From Arthrobacter alpinus (lineage in GTDB: Bacteria; Actinomycetota; Actinomycetes; Actinomycetales; Micrococcaceae), in NCBI RefSeq assembly GCF_001294625.1, contig NZ_CP012677.1:620001-684000 (forward strand): a DNA stretch of 64,000 nucleotides, written 5' to 3'. Position numbers and translations under genes: made by a program. This document shows positions 25,997 through 35,037 of this stretch, piece after piece (positions within the stretch are counted from its first letter, which is position 1; every line of letters starts with the position of its first letter). The notes below the pieces were generated by a model that was not told the DNA's origin, did not search any database, and was given only the letters and a program-made list of their open reading frames with translations.

Positions 25997-27532
25997 GTGA
26001 GCCAGCTCAACGAACGAGCACTGTTCGGCGCAAATGTGTCCTTTGACCGCGTTAGGAAACCGGGCAACGCCCGGACGGGGTCTCCGACAGAAACAGCCGC
26101 GGTCTCCGGGGTAGCGTGGGCTGTGAAGTATCACCGCACCCTATTAGTCTCGGACGCCCTAGTCCTGATCGTCGTCCTCCTACTTTCCACCTACCTGCGA
26201 TTCGGAGCCGATGGCGGCGAAGCAGCAGTGGGCAGTGCCGAAATAGGCTATCTATTCGTGTCAGTAGCCGTTTTTGTGTGCTGGATGGCGGCTCTGGGCC
26301 TTTACCGGAGCCGAGATCCAAAAGTGGTGGGACTGGGCGCTGACGAATACAAGCGGGTGGTCTCAGCGACTATCGCCCTATTGGGACTACTGGCCATTGT
26401 GTCCCTTTTGTTTAAGATCGACGTTGCCAGGGGATATTTTGCGCTGGCCTTTTCATTGGGAGTAGTAGGACTACTAAGTTCCCGCTGGGCTTTGAGGAAC
26501 TGGTTGACGGGGCAGCGAAATTACGGTCACTTCCTTTCCAGAGTAATTGTCCTTGGCAGCAGTAAGGACGTCGGTTATGTGATTGGTCAGATTCAGAAGA
26601 AATCCGGCGCAGCCTACCAAGTCATTGGTGCAGCACTGACCGGCGGCCACGACATGGGTTTTCTGATGGTGGGCAACAACAAGATACCCCTCGTATCCAC
26701 GATCGATACAGTGGTAGACGCAGTGAAGCAGCTGCGCGCAGATGCCGTCATTGTTGCCGGCCCCGTCAAAGGTGGCAGCAAATTCGTACAGAGACTCGGC
26801 TGGGAACTGGAGGAATCAGCCACGGAATTGGTCTTGGCCACCGGGCTCACCAGTGTTGCCGGCCCTCGAATCCACTCCAGACCAGTGGAGGGTTTGCCCT
26901 TGATGCACGTGGAACTTCCCCAATATTCCGGAGCCAAACATGTTCTGAAAAGGTTACTGGACGTGGCTTTGTCGGCCATGGCCTTAGTGGTCCTGACGCC
27001 GCTTCTGGCTGTTCTGGCGGTGATCGTTCGTCGTGACAGCCCGGGACCGGCAATCTTCCGTCAGGAGCGCATAGGAAGGTCGGGAGAACCGTTCATGATG
27101 TACAAATTCCGTTCCATGGTTCAAACGGCAGAGGATGACCTGGCTTCTTTGTTGGAAATGAACGAGGGAGCCGGTCCACTGTTCAAAATCCACGACGACC
27201 CCCGGGTAACACGTTCTGGACGTTGGATGCGCAAGTACTCCCTAGATGAGCTCCCGCAGTTCTGGAATGTCCTACGAGGAGACATGAGCCTTGTGGGGCC
27301 GCGTCCGCCACTACGTTGCGAAGTGGACGCCTACAAATCCCGAGTGCAACGCCGCCTCTATATCAAGCCCGGCCTGACGGGAATGTGGCAGATCAACGGG
27401 CGGTCGGAACTCAACTGGAAAGACAGTGTCAGATTAGACCTCTACTACGTTGAAAACTGGTCCCTGACCGGTGACGTCATCATTTTGTGGCGGACCGCCA
27501 AAATGCTCTTCAAATCTCAAGGGGCATACTAG
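25997..27532 (+). CDS. Polyprenyl-phosphate sugar-1-phosphate transferase (WbaP/exopolysaccharide initiating enzyme)
   Basis: Starts polysaccharide repeat-unit assembly by moving a sugar-1-phosphate from a UDP-sugar to undecaprenyl phosphate at the membrane. The 511-residue protein has four N-terminal membrane segments, a CoA-binding-like central domain ([17 protein letters not shown], about residues 185-200), a fifth hydrophobic segment and the catalytic domain with [40 protein letters not shown] and [17 protein letters not shown] 25997 is chosen because GAGG lies eight bases upstream; GTG 25988 overlaps that site. cysQ begins 20 bases after its stop, so sugar initiation and PAPS metabolism share an operon. 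Confidence 0.92.
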   Translation: MSQLNERALFGANVSFDRVRKPGNARTGSPTETAAVSGVAWAVKYHRTLLVSDALVLIVVLLLSTYLRFGADGGEAAVGSAEIGYLFVSVAVFVCWMAALGLYRSRDPKVVGLGADEYKRVVSATIALLGLLAIVSLLFKIDVARGYFALAFSLGVVGLLSSRWALRNWLTGQRNYGHFLSRVIVLGSSKDVGYVIGQIQKKSGAAYQVIGAALTGGHDMGFLMVGNNKIPLVSTIDTVVDAVKQLRADAVIVAGPVKGGSKFVQRLGWELEESATELVLATGLTSVAGPRIHSRPVEGLPLMHVELPQYSGAKHVLKRLLDVALSAMALVVLTPLLAVLAVIVRRDSPGPAIFRQERIGRSGEPFMMYKFRSMVQTAEDDLASLLEMNEGAGPLFKIHDDPRVTRSGRWMRKYSLDELPQFWNVLRGDMSLVGPRPPLRCEVDAYKSRVQRRLYIKPGLTGMWQINGRSELNWKDSVRLDLYYVENWSLTGDVIILWRTAKMLFKSQGAY

Positions 27533-27552
27533 TGATCTGGGGGACTATGTTC

Positions 27553-28398
27553 ATGGATATTCAAACTTCGATCTGTGAAACAGCTGACCTGGACATCGAC
27601 CACGCCACAGACCAGGTCCTAGCCGAGTCTGTGGCGTGGCACGCGGGCGAGTCTCTGAGACGGCTCCAGTCATGGGCCATTCACCATGGGGTTGGCAGCG
27701 GAAAACTTAAGGACGACGGCGACAGGACCTCCCAAGAATTTATCGCAGCCGTTCTGGGCCGACTCCGTCCCGGCGACGACATTCTCTCGGAGGAAGGCTT
27801 GGACAGCCGGGATAGGTTGTCCGCCCGACGCGTGTGGATCATTGACCCCCTTGACGGAACGCGGGAGTTTTCCGAAGGCAGACCCGATTGGGCGGTTCAT
27901 GTTGCCTTGTGGGAAGACGGGGCTTTGGCGGCCGGCGCTGTGGCGCTGCCATCTGCAGGTCGCGTAATCGGCGCGTGCATCAAGCAGGTTGATTTCGCGC
28001 CTCCGGAAAACCAGAAACTACGCATCGCAGTCTCCCGTAGCAGGGCGCCTGAGGTGGCTGAGCGAGTGGCGGGAGAGCTCAACGCCGAGCTGGTACCCAT
28101 GGGCTCGGCCGGATTTAAGACTTGGGCCGTTGTTGATGGACAGGTGGACGCCTACCTCCACGCTGGCGGGCAATACGAGTGGGACTCGGCGGCCCCCGTC
28201 TTTGCTGCGCAAAGTGCCGGACTTCATGCCAGCAGAATCGACGGCTCAGCCCTGACCTACAACGAGCCGGTGCCGTACCTTCCTGACTTGCTCATCTGCC
28301 GTGTTGCGGACAGTCCACTCCTCTTGGGGGCAATCAAGAACGCAACGGTTAATTGCACGGAATCAACGAAGACATCAGCCGAAAGGACTCTCCCATGA
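27553..28398 (+). CDS. cysQ: 3'(2'),5'-bisphosphate nucleotidase CysQ (PAP phosphatase)
   Basis: Hydrolyses PAP, the by-product of PAPS use, to AMP; it can also dephosphorylate PAPS. The 281-residue protein of the inositol-monophosphatase superfamily has the metal-binding DPLDGTREFSEG and the second motif WDSAAPVFAAQ. ATG 27553 lies eight bases after GGGGGA; ATG 27547 is two codons upstream. Its stop overlaps the cysD start (ATGATGA-type junction at 28395-28398). PAP removal is needed wherever sulfotransferases work, which fits the sulfotransferase gene in this locus. Confidence 0.92.
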   Translation: MDIQTSICETADLDIDHATDQVLAESVAWHAGESLRRLQSWAIHHGVGSGKLKDDGDRTSQEFIAAVLGRLRPGDDILSEEGLDSRDRLSARRVWIIDPLDGTREFSEGRPDWAVHVALWEDGALAAGAVALPSAGRVIGACIKQVDFAPPENQKLRIAVSRSRAPEVAERVAGELNAELVPMGSAGFKTWAVVDGQVDAYLHAGGQYEWDSAAPVFAAQSAGLHASRIDGSALTYNEPVPYLPDLLICRVADSPLLLGAIKNATVNCTESTKTSAERTLP

Positions 28399-29318
28399 TG
28401 AACGTGCGTGGTGCGCGGGTAAAACGGAACCTGACCCAGCTTCAGACTCTGGAATCCGAGGCAATCTACATCATCCGTGAAATTGTCGCCGAAGTTGAGT
28501 ATCCGGCCATGCTATTCTCAGGCGGCAAGGATTCAATCGTCATGCTCCATCTGGCGGCAAAGGCATTTGCGCCGGCAGCCATACCTTTTCCGCTCCTGCA
28601 CATCGATACCGGGCATAACTTTCCTGAAGTCCTGGCATTTCGGGACCGATGCGTGGAAAAGTATCGGGTCAGCCTGATAGTTGGCTCCGTCCAGGACGCC
28701 ATTGACCGGGGCGTCGCTTTTGAGGAAGCAAATGGGTCCAGGAACCGGAGTCAGACCCCGGTTCTGTTGGAAACGGCAGCGAAACACGGCTTCAATGCGC
28801 TCATGGGTGGTGCCCGTAGGGACGAGGAAAAAGCTCGTGCCAAAGAACGCATATTTTCTTTCCGTGACGAATTCGGCCAGTGGGATCCCAAGAACCAGCG
28901 CCCCGAATTGTGGGATATCTTCAATGCCCAGGTTCACCCGGGGGAGAGCATCAGGGTATTTCCTCTCTCCAATTGGACTGAGCTGGACGTTTGGGACTAC
29001 ATCGCACAGGAACGGATAGGGGTTCCTGCGATCTACTACGCGCATGAGCGTACGGTGTTCGAACGCAACGGCATGTGGTTCGCGGCCAACGAGTTTTGCC
29101 GGCCCAAAGAGACCGAGCCCACCTCGAGGCAAACAGTGCGGTACAGGACCGTTGGTGATGCAACTTTGACTGCGGCGGTGCTTTCAGATGCAGACACGGT
29201 TGAAAAGATTGTCGAAGAGATTTGCGTGACTCGAATCACCGAGCGCGGGGCAACCAGAGGCGACGACAAAGTAAGTGAAGCCGCCATGGAGGATCGAAAA
29301 AAAGAGGGGTACTTCTGA
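28395..29318 (+). CDS. cysD: Sulfate adenylyltransferase subunit 2 CysD
   Basis: Catalytic subunit of ATP sulfurylase; makes APS from sulfate and ATP with GTP hydrolysis by CysN. The 307-residue PP-loop enzyme has FSGGKDSIVML (about residues 43-53), LHIDTGHNFPE and GARRDEEKARAKERIFSFRD. The start ATG overlaps the cysQ stop and the stop overlaps the cysN ATG by one base, so the genes are tightly coupled. No PAPS reductase or sulfite reductase gene is nearby, unlike assimilatory clusters. Confidence 0.95.
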   Translation: MMNVRGARVKRNLTQLQTLESEAIYIIREIVAEVEYPAMLFSGGKDSIVMLHLAAKAFAPAAIPFPLLHIDTGHNFPEVLAFRDRCVEKYRVSLIVGSVQDAIDRGVAFEEANGSRNRSQTPVLLETAAKHGFNALMGGARRDEEKARAKERIFSFRDEFGQWDPKNQRPELWDIFNAQVHPGESIRVFPLSNWTELDVWDYIAQERIGVPAIYYAHERTVFERNGMWFAANEFCRPKETEPTSRQTVRYRTVGDATLTAAVLSDADTVEKIVEEICVTRITERGATRGDDKVSEAAMEDRKKEGYF

Positions 29319-30559
29319 TGGATCTACTCAGGTTCGCAACAGCAGGATCAGTTGACGATGGCAAAAGTACGCTCATTGGACGGCTGCTTTACGATTCCAA
29401 GTCAATCTTCACGGATCAGCTTGAGGCAATTGAGCGTACCAGCGTGAACATGGGCGCGGAATATACCGAACTTGCCTTGCTCACTGATGGATTGCGTGCC
29501 GAGCGTGAACAGGGAATCACCATCGACGTGGCTTATCGCTACTTTGCAACCCCAGCGCGCAAGTTCATCATTGCCGATACTCCAGGGCATATCCAGTACA
29601 CACGCAACATGGTGACCGGGGCGTCAACGGCTGACCTGGCAATTGTGCTAGTTGACGCCCGCAAAGGACTTCTGGAACAAAGCCGGCGGCATTCGTTCCT
29701 GGTTTCCCTTCTTCGTGTCCCGCACTTGGTGCTGGCCATCAATAAGATGGACCTTGTGGGCTGGTCTCAGGACGTGTTCGAAGAGATCCGCCAGGACTTC
29801 ATGGAATTTGCGGCGAAACTGGAAATCTCGGATCTGACGGTCATCCCCGTTTCAGCGCTCGAGGGTGACAACGTGGTCAACCGCTCGGAGAACATGCCCT
29901 GGTATCACGGTACGTCGCTGCTCCATCACCTGGAAAACGTCTATGTTGGCAGTGACCGGAACTTGGTTGACGGCCGGTTTCCGGTTCAGTACGTCATTCG
30001 CCCGCATTCAAACGACTTCCATGACTACCGGGGCTATGCGGGCAAGATTGCTGGGGGCGTAATGAAAGTCGGCGATGACGTTGTGGTCCTGCCGAGTGGG
30101 TTGCCGTCAAAAATTTCTGCCATTGAGTATGGCGGCAAGGAAATTACCGAGGCTTTCGCGCCCATGTCCGTGACGGTCCGTCTGGAAGACGATATTGACA
30201 TTTCCCGCGGCGACATGATTTGCCGGCCAAACAATCAGCCCCAAGTCACCCAGGACATCGATGCCATGGTGGCTTGGATGAGTGAGGAGCCACTACGGCC
30301 CGGTCAAAAATTGGTCATCAAGCACACCACACGCCGGACCCGGACCCTCGTCAAAGAGTTGCACTACGAACTAAACGTGAACACGCTACACCGTGACGAG
30401 GAAGCGACGGAGCTAAAACTCAACAGAATTGGGAGGATTAAGTTACGGACGACGACGCCGCTGCTCGCCGATACCTACGGCCGAAACCGCGAGACTGGCG
30501 GCTTTGTCCTCATAGACGAACGTACGTACCGAACCGTGGGAGCGGGCATGATTATCTAG
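29318..30559 (+). CDS. cysN: Sulfate adenylyltransferase subunit 1 CysN (GTPase)
   Basis: GTPase subunit that drives APS synthesis by CysD. The 413-residue protein has G1 GSVDDGKSTLIGRLL (residues 10-24), G3 DTPGHIQYTRNM, G4 NKMDL and the translation-factor-like beta domains at the C-terminus. There is no C-terminal APS kinase domain, in contrast to CysNC fusions; that activity is encoded by the separate cysC at 19888. Starts at ATG 29318 within TGATG. Confidence 0.95.
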   Translation: MDLLRFATAGSVDDGKSTLIGRLLYDSKSIFTDQLEAIERTSVNMGAEYTELALLTDGLRAEREQGITIDVAYRYFATPARKFIIADTPGHIQYTRNMVTGASTADLAIVLVDARKGLLEQSRRHSFLVSLLRVPHLVLAINKMDLVGWSQDVFEEIRQDFMEFAAKLEISDLTVIPVSALEGDNVVNRSENMPWYHGTSLLHHLENVYVGSDRNLVDGRFPVQYVIRPHSNDFHDYRGYAGKIAGGVMKVGDDVVVLPSGLPSKISAIEYGGKEITEAFAPMSVTVRLEDDIDISRGDMICRPNNQPQVTQDIDAMVAWMSEEPLRPGQKLVIKHTTRRTRTLVKELHYELNVNTLHRDEEATELKLNRIGRIKLRTTTPLLADTYGRNRETGGFVLIDERTYRTVGAGMII

Positions 30560-30567
30560 TCCAAGCA

Positions 30568-30598
30568 CCGCAAATGCGGCACGAAAGTTTCCTTTCGT
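30568..30598 (+). terminator. Two tandem hairpins after cysN
   Basis: CCGCA/TGCGG (30568-30579) and ACGAAAG/CTTTCGT (30581-30598, loop TTTC) lie just after the cysN stop. No clear T-run follows, so termination strength is uncertain. Confidence 0.4.
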
Positions 30599-30722
30599 TA
30601 CCAAAATGTTGTAAACTCTTTTCCTGTAAGTACGGGCCCTTTGAGGTCCGATAAAAATTCCTGATCGCAGCCGGTCTCACTGTGCATCGTGATTTATGGC
30701 CTGCGGGCCCAGGAGTAGCCAA

Positions 30723-32306
30723 TTGAGTTTATTGAATACTAGTAGTTTGCCACGGGTGAAAGCCCCGTTCTTCAACCGAAAAAAGACGAAGAGTGTGCTT
30801 GCCGCTGGCGGTGTAGCACTGACTGTTGCTCTCGGTGCCACTACCCTCGCCACGTTGCCCGCCCAAGCCGATTCGGTTGAGCTGGTGGCCAACGGTGGAA
30901 TGGAAAATGGTGTGTCAGGGTGGAAAACCAATGACGCCTCCAACCAAAAACTGAGCACTGTGCCGGGCGGACACTCGGGCAAATCGGCAATGGAACTGTC
31001 CACCATCGCGCCACAGACGGCAGTCTTAAACGACGCCGTCAATACAGTCAAATCCACCACAGCCGGTGATGATTACACTGTCAGCGCCTGGGTGCGGACA
31101 GACACCCCAAACATCTCCGGGCAGGTGCGGGTCATGCAGAGCAAAGGCTCCGCGCCGCTGACGGCCAAGTCTTTTTACTTGACCACCAACCAATGGACCA
31201 AGGTCGAATTCACCGTGTCCAGCCCGGTTGACGGCGCCGTCATGGACTTGAATGTTTTGACGTGGGGTATGAAACCTGAACAGAAACTTCTCATTGATGA
31301 CGTCTCCATGCAATTAGCCACTGGCACAGAGGCGAAGCCGACACTGCCGCCTGCACCTGCGCCTGAGCCGACACTGCCGCCTGCACCTGCGCCTGAGCCG
31401 ACACTGCCGCCTGCACCTGCGCCTGAGCCGACACTGCCGCCTGCACCTGCGCCTGAGCCGACACTGCCGCCTGCACCTGCGCCTGAGCCGACACTGTCCT
31501 CCAAGACCGTGTTTGGTTCAAGCTTGGGTATATCAAGTTCCGGTGGAAATCTGGTCACGGCACTAGCCCGTGAAGAGGACCGGTTTGGCAAACTTGGCGT
31601 AGTACGGACGTTCGATAATGTCCTGCCGTCCAGCTGGAAAAACCTGGGCCCACTGCAGGGCAAAGCGGTAGTAATCTCATTCCGGCCTCTGCCTGCCGAT
31701 GTCTTGGCAGGGACTTACGATGCCCAGTTACTTGACTGGTTCAAAAATGCCCCCACGACGTCCGAGACCTACTGGTCTTACGTGCATGAACCGGAAGCAG
31801 AAATTTCTGCGGGTAAGTTCACAGCGGCCGAATACCGGGCTGCCTGGAAGCGGATCGCCGGCCTTGCGAAGCAGGCCAACAACGTTCACCTGCATTCCAC
31901 TTTGATTCTCATGGGGTGGACTGTCAATCCGTCCTCGAAGCTGAACTGGAGAGACTATTACCCCGGTGATGAATTTATCGATGTGATGGGGTGGGATCCA
32001 TACAACGATGCTGGCAGTGTTGCCGGACCGCAGAGCTACCCGGATCCGGCAAAGATTTACGACGGTGTCGTAGCCGTTAGCAAATCCGTGAACAAGCCAT
32101 TTGCCATTGCTGAAACGGGTAGTCGCCTCATACCCTCTGACCCGACAGGAGCAGGCCGCGCGGCTTGGCTGACGAAAGTAGGGCAGTACCTGAAGGAAAA
32201 CAATGCCGTATTCGTTGCGTACTGGGATTCGGCGGTTTCGATTGGGGATTACCGCTTGACTGATGCACCTTCTGCGAATGCATGGAAGGCTCTGGTGACG
32301 GGTTAG
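30723..32306 (+). CDS. Secreted GH26-like glycoside hydrolase with carbohydrate-binding module
   Basis: A 527-residue exported protein. TTG 30723 has AGGAG seven bases upstream and opens a signal peptide (KKTKSVLAAGGVALTVALGA, cleavage after PAQA). A CBM4/9-like beta domain (about residues 55-200, ELVANGGMENGVSGW) is followed by five perfect PTLPPAPAPE repeats and a C-terminal catalytic domain resembling GH26 beta-mannanases, with Glu in YVHEPE as candidate acid/base and Glu in AIAETGS as candidate nucleophile. It follows cysN on the same strand but with hairpins between. Placed next to polysaccharide genes, it may trim or release the polymer; its substrate is unknown. Confidence 0.8.
   Translation: MSLLNTSSLPRVKAPFFNRKKTKSVLAAGGVALTVALGATTLATLPAQADSVELVANGGMENGVSGWKTNDASNQKLSTVPGGHSGKSAMELSTIAPQTAVLNDAVNTVKSTTAGDDYTVSAWVRTDTPNISGQVRVMQSKGSAPLTAKSFYLTTNQWTKVEFTVSSPVDGAVMDLNVLTWGMKPEQKLLIDDVSMQLATGTEAKPTLPPAPAPEPTLPPAPAPEPTLPPAPAPEPTLPPAPAPEPTLPPAPAPEPTLSSKTVFGSSLGISSSGGNLVTALAREEDRFGKLGVVRTFDNVLPSSWKNLGPLQGKAVVISFRPLPADVLAGTYDAQLLDWFKNAPTTSETYWSYVHEPEAEISAGKFTAAEYRAAWKRIAGLAKQANNVHLHSTLILMGWTVNPSSKLNWRDYYPGDEFIDVMGWDPYNDAGSVAGPQSYPDPAKIYDGVVAVSKSVNKPFAIAETGSRLIPSDPTGAGRAAWLTKVGQYLKENNAVFVAYWDSAVSIGDYRLTDAPSANAWKALVTG
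31338..31487 (+). repeat. Five perfect 30-bp tandem repeats (PTLPPAPAPE linker)
   Basis: Five identical 30-base units, each coding for PTLPPAPAPE, plus the start of a sixth (PTLSS). Identity at the DNA level points to recent expansion or contraction. Confidence 0.95.
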
Positions 32307-32328
32307 GGGAGGCTAGATTCCTCTCCCC
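32306..32328. terminator. Hairpin between convergent genes
   Basis: GGGGAGG (32306-32312) pairs with CCTCTCCCC (32320-32328) with a bulge, overlapping both stop codons, which are only six bases apart. It may act in both directions. Confidence 0.35.
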
Positions 32329-33245
32329 CGGCTGTGTAGGGTCCGCATTACCCGTTCAGGGGAAACCAGACCCCACGCCACGGCAATGGCAAGGGGAGCG
32401 CGAGGCTCAAAGGGATTGCGTTGGGCGGCTGATGTCGCCCAACGCAATGCCTTTTTTCTTTGGCCCAAGGCGGCGTGGGCAAACGCGACTTGTCCTCGAA
32501 TGCGCGCTGAACCAGCTGGCACCGTCTCGAATTCAGGATATTTGGCCAGTATCCAGGACAGTCCCTCCAACATGGTTTGCCACCGTTGGAAGAAAAATGA
32601 TTGGCCTCCCCAGCGGACCACCGTCATCGTCTGGGCCACGTGAACAATGGGGTGTCTGCGTGAAACCCGCAGAAGAAAGTCGTAGTCCTCACCAAAGCCA
32701 CCAGGGACGTCCTCGCCAACCAAACCGAACCCCTGAACGACGGCGTCGCGACGCATGAGAAACGTGGACGGGTGCAGTTCAGTATGCCGATCGCGAAGCA
32801 GATCCTGAAAGGTGATCACGGATTTTCCTAGCTGCCGGTCATGGAACTCGCCGCTGTAGTTGACGCTGATGTCGCAGGTGGAAAACTCGGCTGCAGGGTT
32901 TCTTGTCAACAGCTCGACCTGGGCAGCGATTTTTCCCGACTTCCAATAGTCGTCATCATCGCAGAATGCGATGAATTCACCGGAGGCAGCTTCGATCCCA
33001 GTATTCCGGGCGCCAGCTAATCCCGGTGCCCGGGCATTGGAAAGGACTCTAACGATTCGCCTAGGATTAGCGGACTGCAGCGTCATATCTGGTTCGCACT
33101 GGTCAAAAATAACAAGTACTTCAATAGCTCCTGTGTAGGACTGTCCCACCACGCTGGCTATTGCCTCACGCAACATCTCTGGACGGTTTCTAGTTGCAAT
33201 AATGGTGGTGACTGGCCGCATCAGCGCATCCGCACCGCCGCTCAT
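32313..33245 (-). CDS. Family 2 glycosyltransferase
   Basis: A 310-residue GT-A fold enzyme that should add a sugar from a nucleotide donor to the growing repeat unit on the cytoplasmic side. It begins VTTIIATRNRPEMLREAIASV and has the metal-binding acidic run FCDDDDYWKSGK and a later GGFGEDYDFLLR acceptor-side motif. No membrane segment. ATG 33245 overlaps the stop of the upstream gene (ATGA), so it is coupled to the Alg13-like fusion gene. Sugar specificity cannot be told. Confidence 0.9.
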   Translation of the reverse strand: MSGGADALMRPVTTIIATRNRPEMLREAIASVVGQSYTGAIEVLVIFDQCEPDMTLQSANPRRIVRVLSNARAPGLAGARNTGIEAASGEFIAFCDDDDYWKSGKIAAQVELLTRNPAAEFSTCDISVNYSGEFHDRQLGKSVITFQDLLRDRHTELHPSTFLMRRDAVVQGFGLVGEDVPGGFGEDYDFLLRVSRRHPIVHVAQTMTVVRWGGQSFFFQRWQTMLEGLSWILAKYPEFETVPAGSARIRGQVAFAHAALGQRKKALRWATSAAQRNPFEPRAPLAIAVAWGLVSPERVMRTLHSRGRGI

Positions 33246-34504
33246 GCCATCATCCGATGGTGCGCGGGGACCGGAAAATCGGGTCCAGTGTTGGTGATCT
33301 CGGTTGGTGAAATACCCAACTGCCCCCAGATCAGGTCCCACCGCTTGGAACCCATGCCGGGAGCTGGTGACAGCAGGGTGGCCGAAGGGACTCCCCTCCT
33401 GCCAAGCCGTCGCTGGACGGCAGGTCCGGAGAAAAGGTTCGGAAAATATGGTTTCTTTGCGTTGTGCGGATGAGCAGTTTGCAGGCTATCCGTTGCGTCA
33501 ACGTACCTCAAATCAATCTCCCTGTTGTGGCTTAGCGCCATGGCTAAAACCGAATCAGTGTCCGTGTGCACCAAGACATCAGAACCTGTAACGTCACGTG
33601 CCGCTGAATAAATTGACTGAAGGATGCTTGAGTAGCTGGAGAGTATGCCGCGCAGTCGGGAGGTCTCGAATCTTGAGGTGCTTTTGATCCTGACTGCACG
33701 TCTTTCAACTGCTTTTCGCAAACCTAGGACCGATTCAACGTTGATCTTGTCCCAGCCGCCGAAGGCCATCTTTCCTGTCTCCTGCCAGAAATCACATGCG
33801 TTGAATGGCAAGCCACAGCTACAATCTTCATTCGCCAGGACCCCGCCCTCCCAGATTCTCTGGGTGTCGCCCAGGACCGTCACCTGTACCTGCCGGGAGA
33901 TGTCTTGGCAGAGACTTTCCAACACCTCTTCAGACCGGGTTACAGTGTAAAGAAGCACCGGTGCCCCATCGGAGGATCGGTTTGCCTGGTGTCGTCTGCG
34001 GTCCAAGAGTCGAGCGAGCTGGAATGCAGTTCCTTCCGTTCCAGGAAAAATCACATCGGACAAAACATGGCTGCCTTCTTCTGTGGCGGCAAGGATCTCA
34101 ATTCGGGCACTGAGATGCTCTAAGGATTCGACGCATGTGACAAGACCCCTGGCGTCGGACCAACGGGAAAATCGTTGCTGGTGGTCGTCCACATGTTCAC
34201 CCTCGTGCGGATCGCGCGGAAAAACTATTGGCAAGTGTCCGGCCGCGCGGGCACCTGAAATGGTGGCCGGGCCACCATGAACCACAACGATGTCGCTGAC
34301 TTCGATGAGGTTCGTCAAATCCGATGGCGGCAGGAAGGCGTCGCCGCGGGCAATTTGCGGCGCAGGGCTGTGTCCGTATTGCACCACCACGTCGTCGTCC
34401 GGGTGGGCAGCAGCCCACGTGTCGGCCCACGAGATCAGGCGGGTAAATGGATGATGGTCAGTACCCACAAGGACGGCGATGGTTCGGGCTCCTCGGGTGC
34501 TCAT
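33242..34504 (-). CDS. Alg13/PssE-like glycosyltransferase subunit fused to a degenerate sulfotransferase-like domain
   Basis: A 420-residue protein. The first ~165 residues look like the Alg13/PssE/GT28 C-terminal domain (TIAVLVGTDHHPFTRLISWAD, VVVHGGPATISGARAAGHLP, PRDPHEGEHVDDHQ), the donor-binding half of two-part glycosyltransferases. The rest matches the layout of bacterial sulfotransferases with the hallmark CSCGLPFNACDFW and FGGWDKINVESVL. The PAPS-binding loop, usually GxGRSGST, is here LLYTVTRSEEV, and the usual later VDSSK and LVRDPR motifs are absent (HTDTDS, YVDATDS). The domain is therefore probably not catalytic. It is coupled by ATGA overlaps to the Alg14-like gene upstream and the GT2 gene downstream. 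Confidence 0.75.
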   Translation of the reverse strand: MSTRGARTIAVLVGTDHHPFTRLISWADTWAAAHPDDDVVVQYGHSPAPQIARGDAFLPPSDLTNLIEVSDIVVVHGGPATISGARAAGHLPIVFPRDPHEGEHVDDHQQRFSRWSDARGLVTCVESLEHLSARIEILAATEEGSHVLSDVIFPGTEGTAFQLARLLDRRRHQANRSSDGAPVLLYTVTRSEEVLESLCQDISRQVQVTVLGDTQRIWEGGVLANEDCSCGLPFNACDFWQETGKMAFGGWDKINVESVLGLRKAVERRAVRIKSTSRFETSRLRGILSSYSSILQSIYSAARDVTGSDVLVHTDTDSVLAMALSHNREIDLRYVDATDSLQTAHPHNAKKPYFPNLFSGPAVQRRLGRRGVPSATLLSPAPGMGSKRWDLIWGQLGISPTEITNTGPDFPVPAHHRMMA

Positions 34505-35007
34505 AGGAGCCTGCCTACTAGTTGAGCGTCGCGGTAGAGGCCTAACTGGTCTCGCCACTGGACCAGCATGAGATCCGAGAATGGCCGGCACAATCGTCCG
34601 GTAAGGGTTGGGCTTTCAACCCTGTCATAAACTTCAATGTAGATGGTGGAGATACCGAGCACTTTCCCGAACACGAAGAATGGCAGGGCACTTCCTGCTC
34701 CCGTGGAAACTATGACCGTCGGGTTGAAGCGGCGGATGACCGAGAACGCGAGTCGGGTGTTTCGGAGCAAATTCGGAAGGTTCCTCGTGGTGGGGGAGTG
34801 GGCCCAGTTTACATCGGCCTCCTTGCCCAATGCAGACGTGGCGTCGGGCGTGGGAAAAGTCACCCAGCAGCGGTCATTACCCTGCCACCAGGACTTGAGC
34901 GAGAGCAGCTGGGCCAAATGGCCGCCACTGGAACCTACGAGCAGGATCCGTTCATGGTTCGGGAGGGCGTTAAGCCTCTTGGCGTGTAGCGGTTTTGCTG
35001 CGCGCAT
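34501..35007 (-). CDS. Alg14/PssD-like glycosyltransferase subunit
   Basis: A 168-residue membrane-associated partner of Alg13/PssE-type proteins. Key stretches are ILLVGSSGGHLAQLLSL (residues 21-37), VIVSTGAGSALPFFVFGKVLG and IYIEVYDRVESPTLTGRLC, all family landmarks. GAGGAG precedes ATG 35007. The stop overlaps the start of the Alg13-like fusion, as expected for two halves of one enzyme that adds a sugar (often GlcNAc, GlcA or glucose) to a lipid-linked acceptor. Confidence 0.88.
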   Translation of the reverse strand: MRAAKPLHAKRLNALPNHERILLVGSSGGHLAQLLSLKSWWQGNDRCWVTFPTPDATSALGKEADVNWAHSPTTRNLPNLLRNTRLAFSVIRRFNPTVIVSTGAGSALPFFVFGKVLGISTIYIEVYDRVESPTLTGRLCRPFSDLMLVQWRDQLGLYRDAQLVGRLL

Positions 35008-35037
35008 GTGAATCTCCTCTTCCTGTGTGGACTGCCT

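Noticed and set aside
28395..30559. cysD-cysN as part of normal sulfate assimilation
   Set aside because: Kept as an alternative but not preferred: no cysH, sulfite reductase or sulfate importer of that pathway is linked, while cysQ, APS kinase and a sulfotransferase are.
31338..31487. Short tandem repeats considered as a CRISPR array
   Set aside because: The 30-bp units are directly adjacent without spacers, are in frame and code for PTLPPAPAPE linkers.
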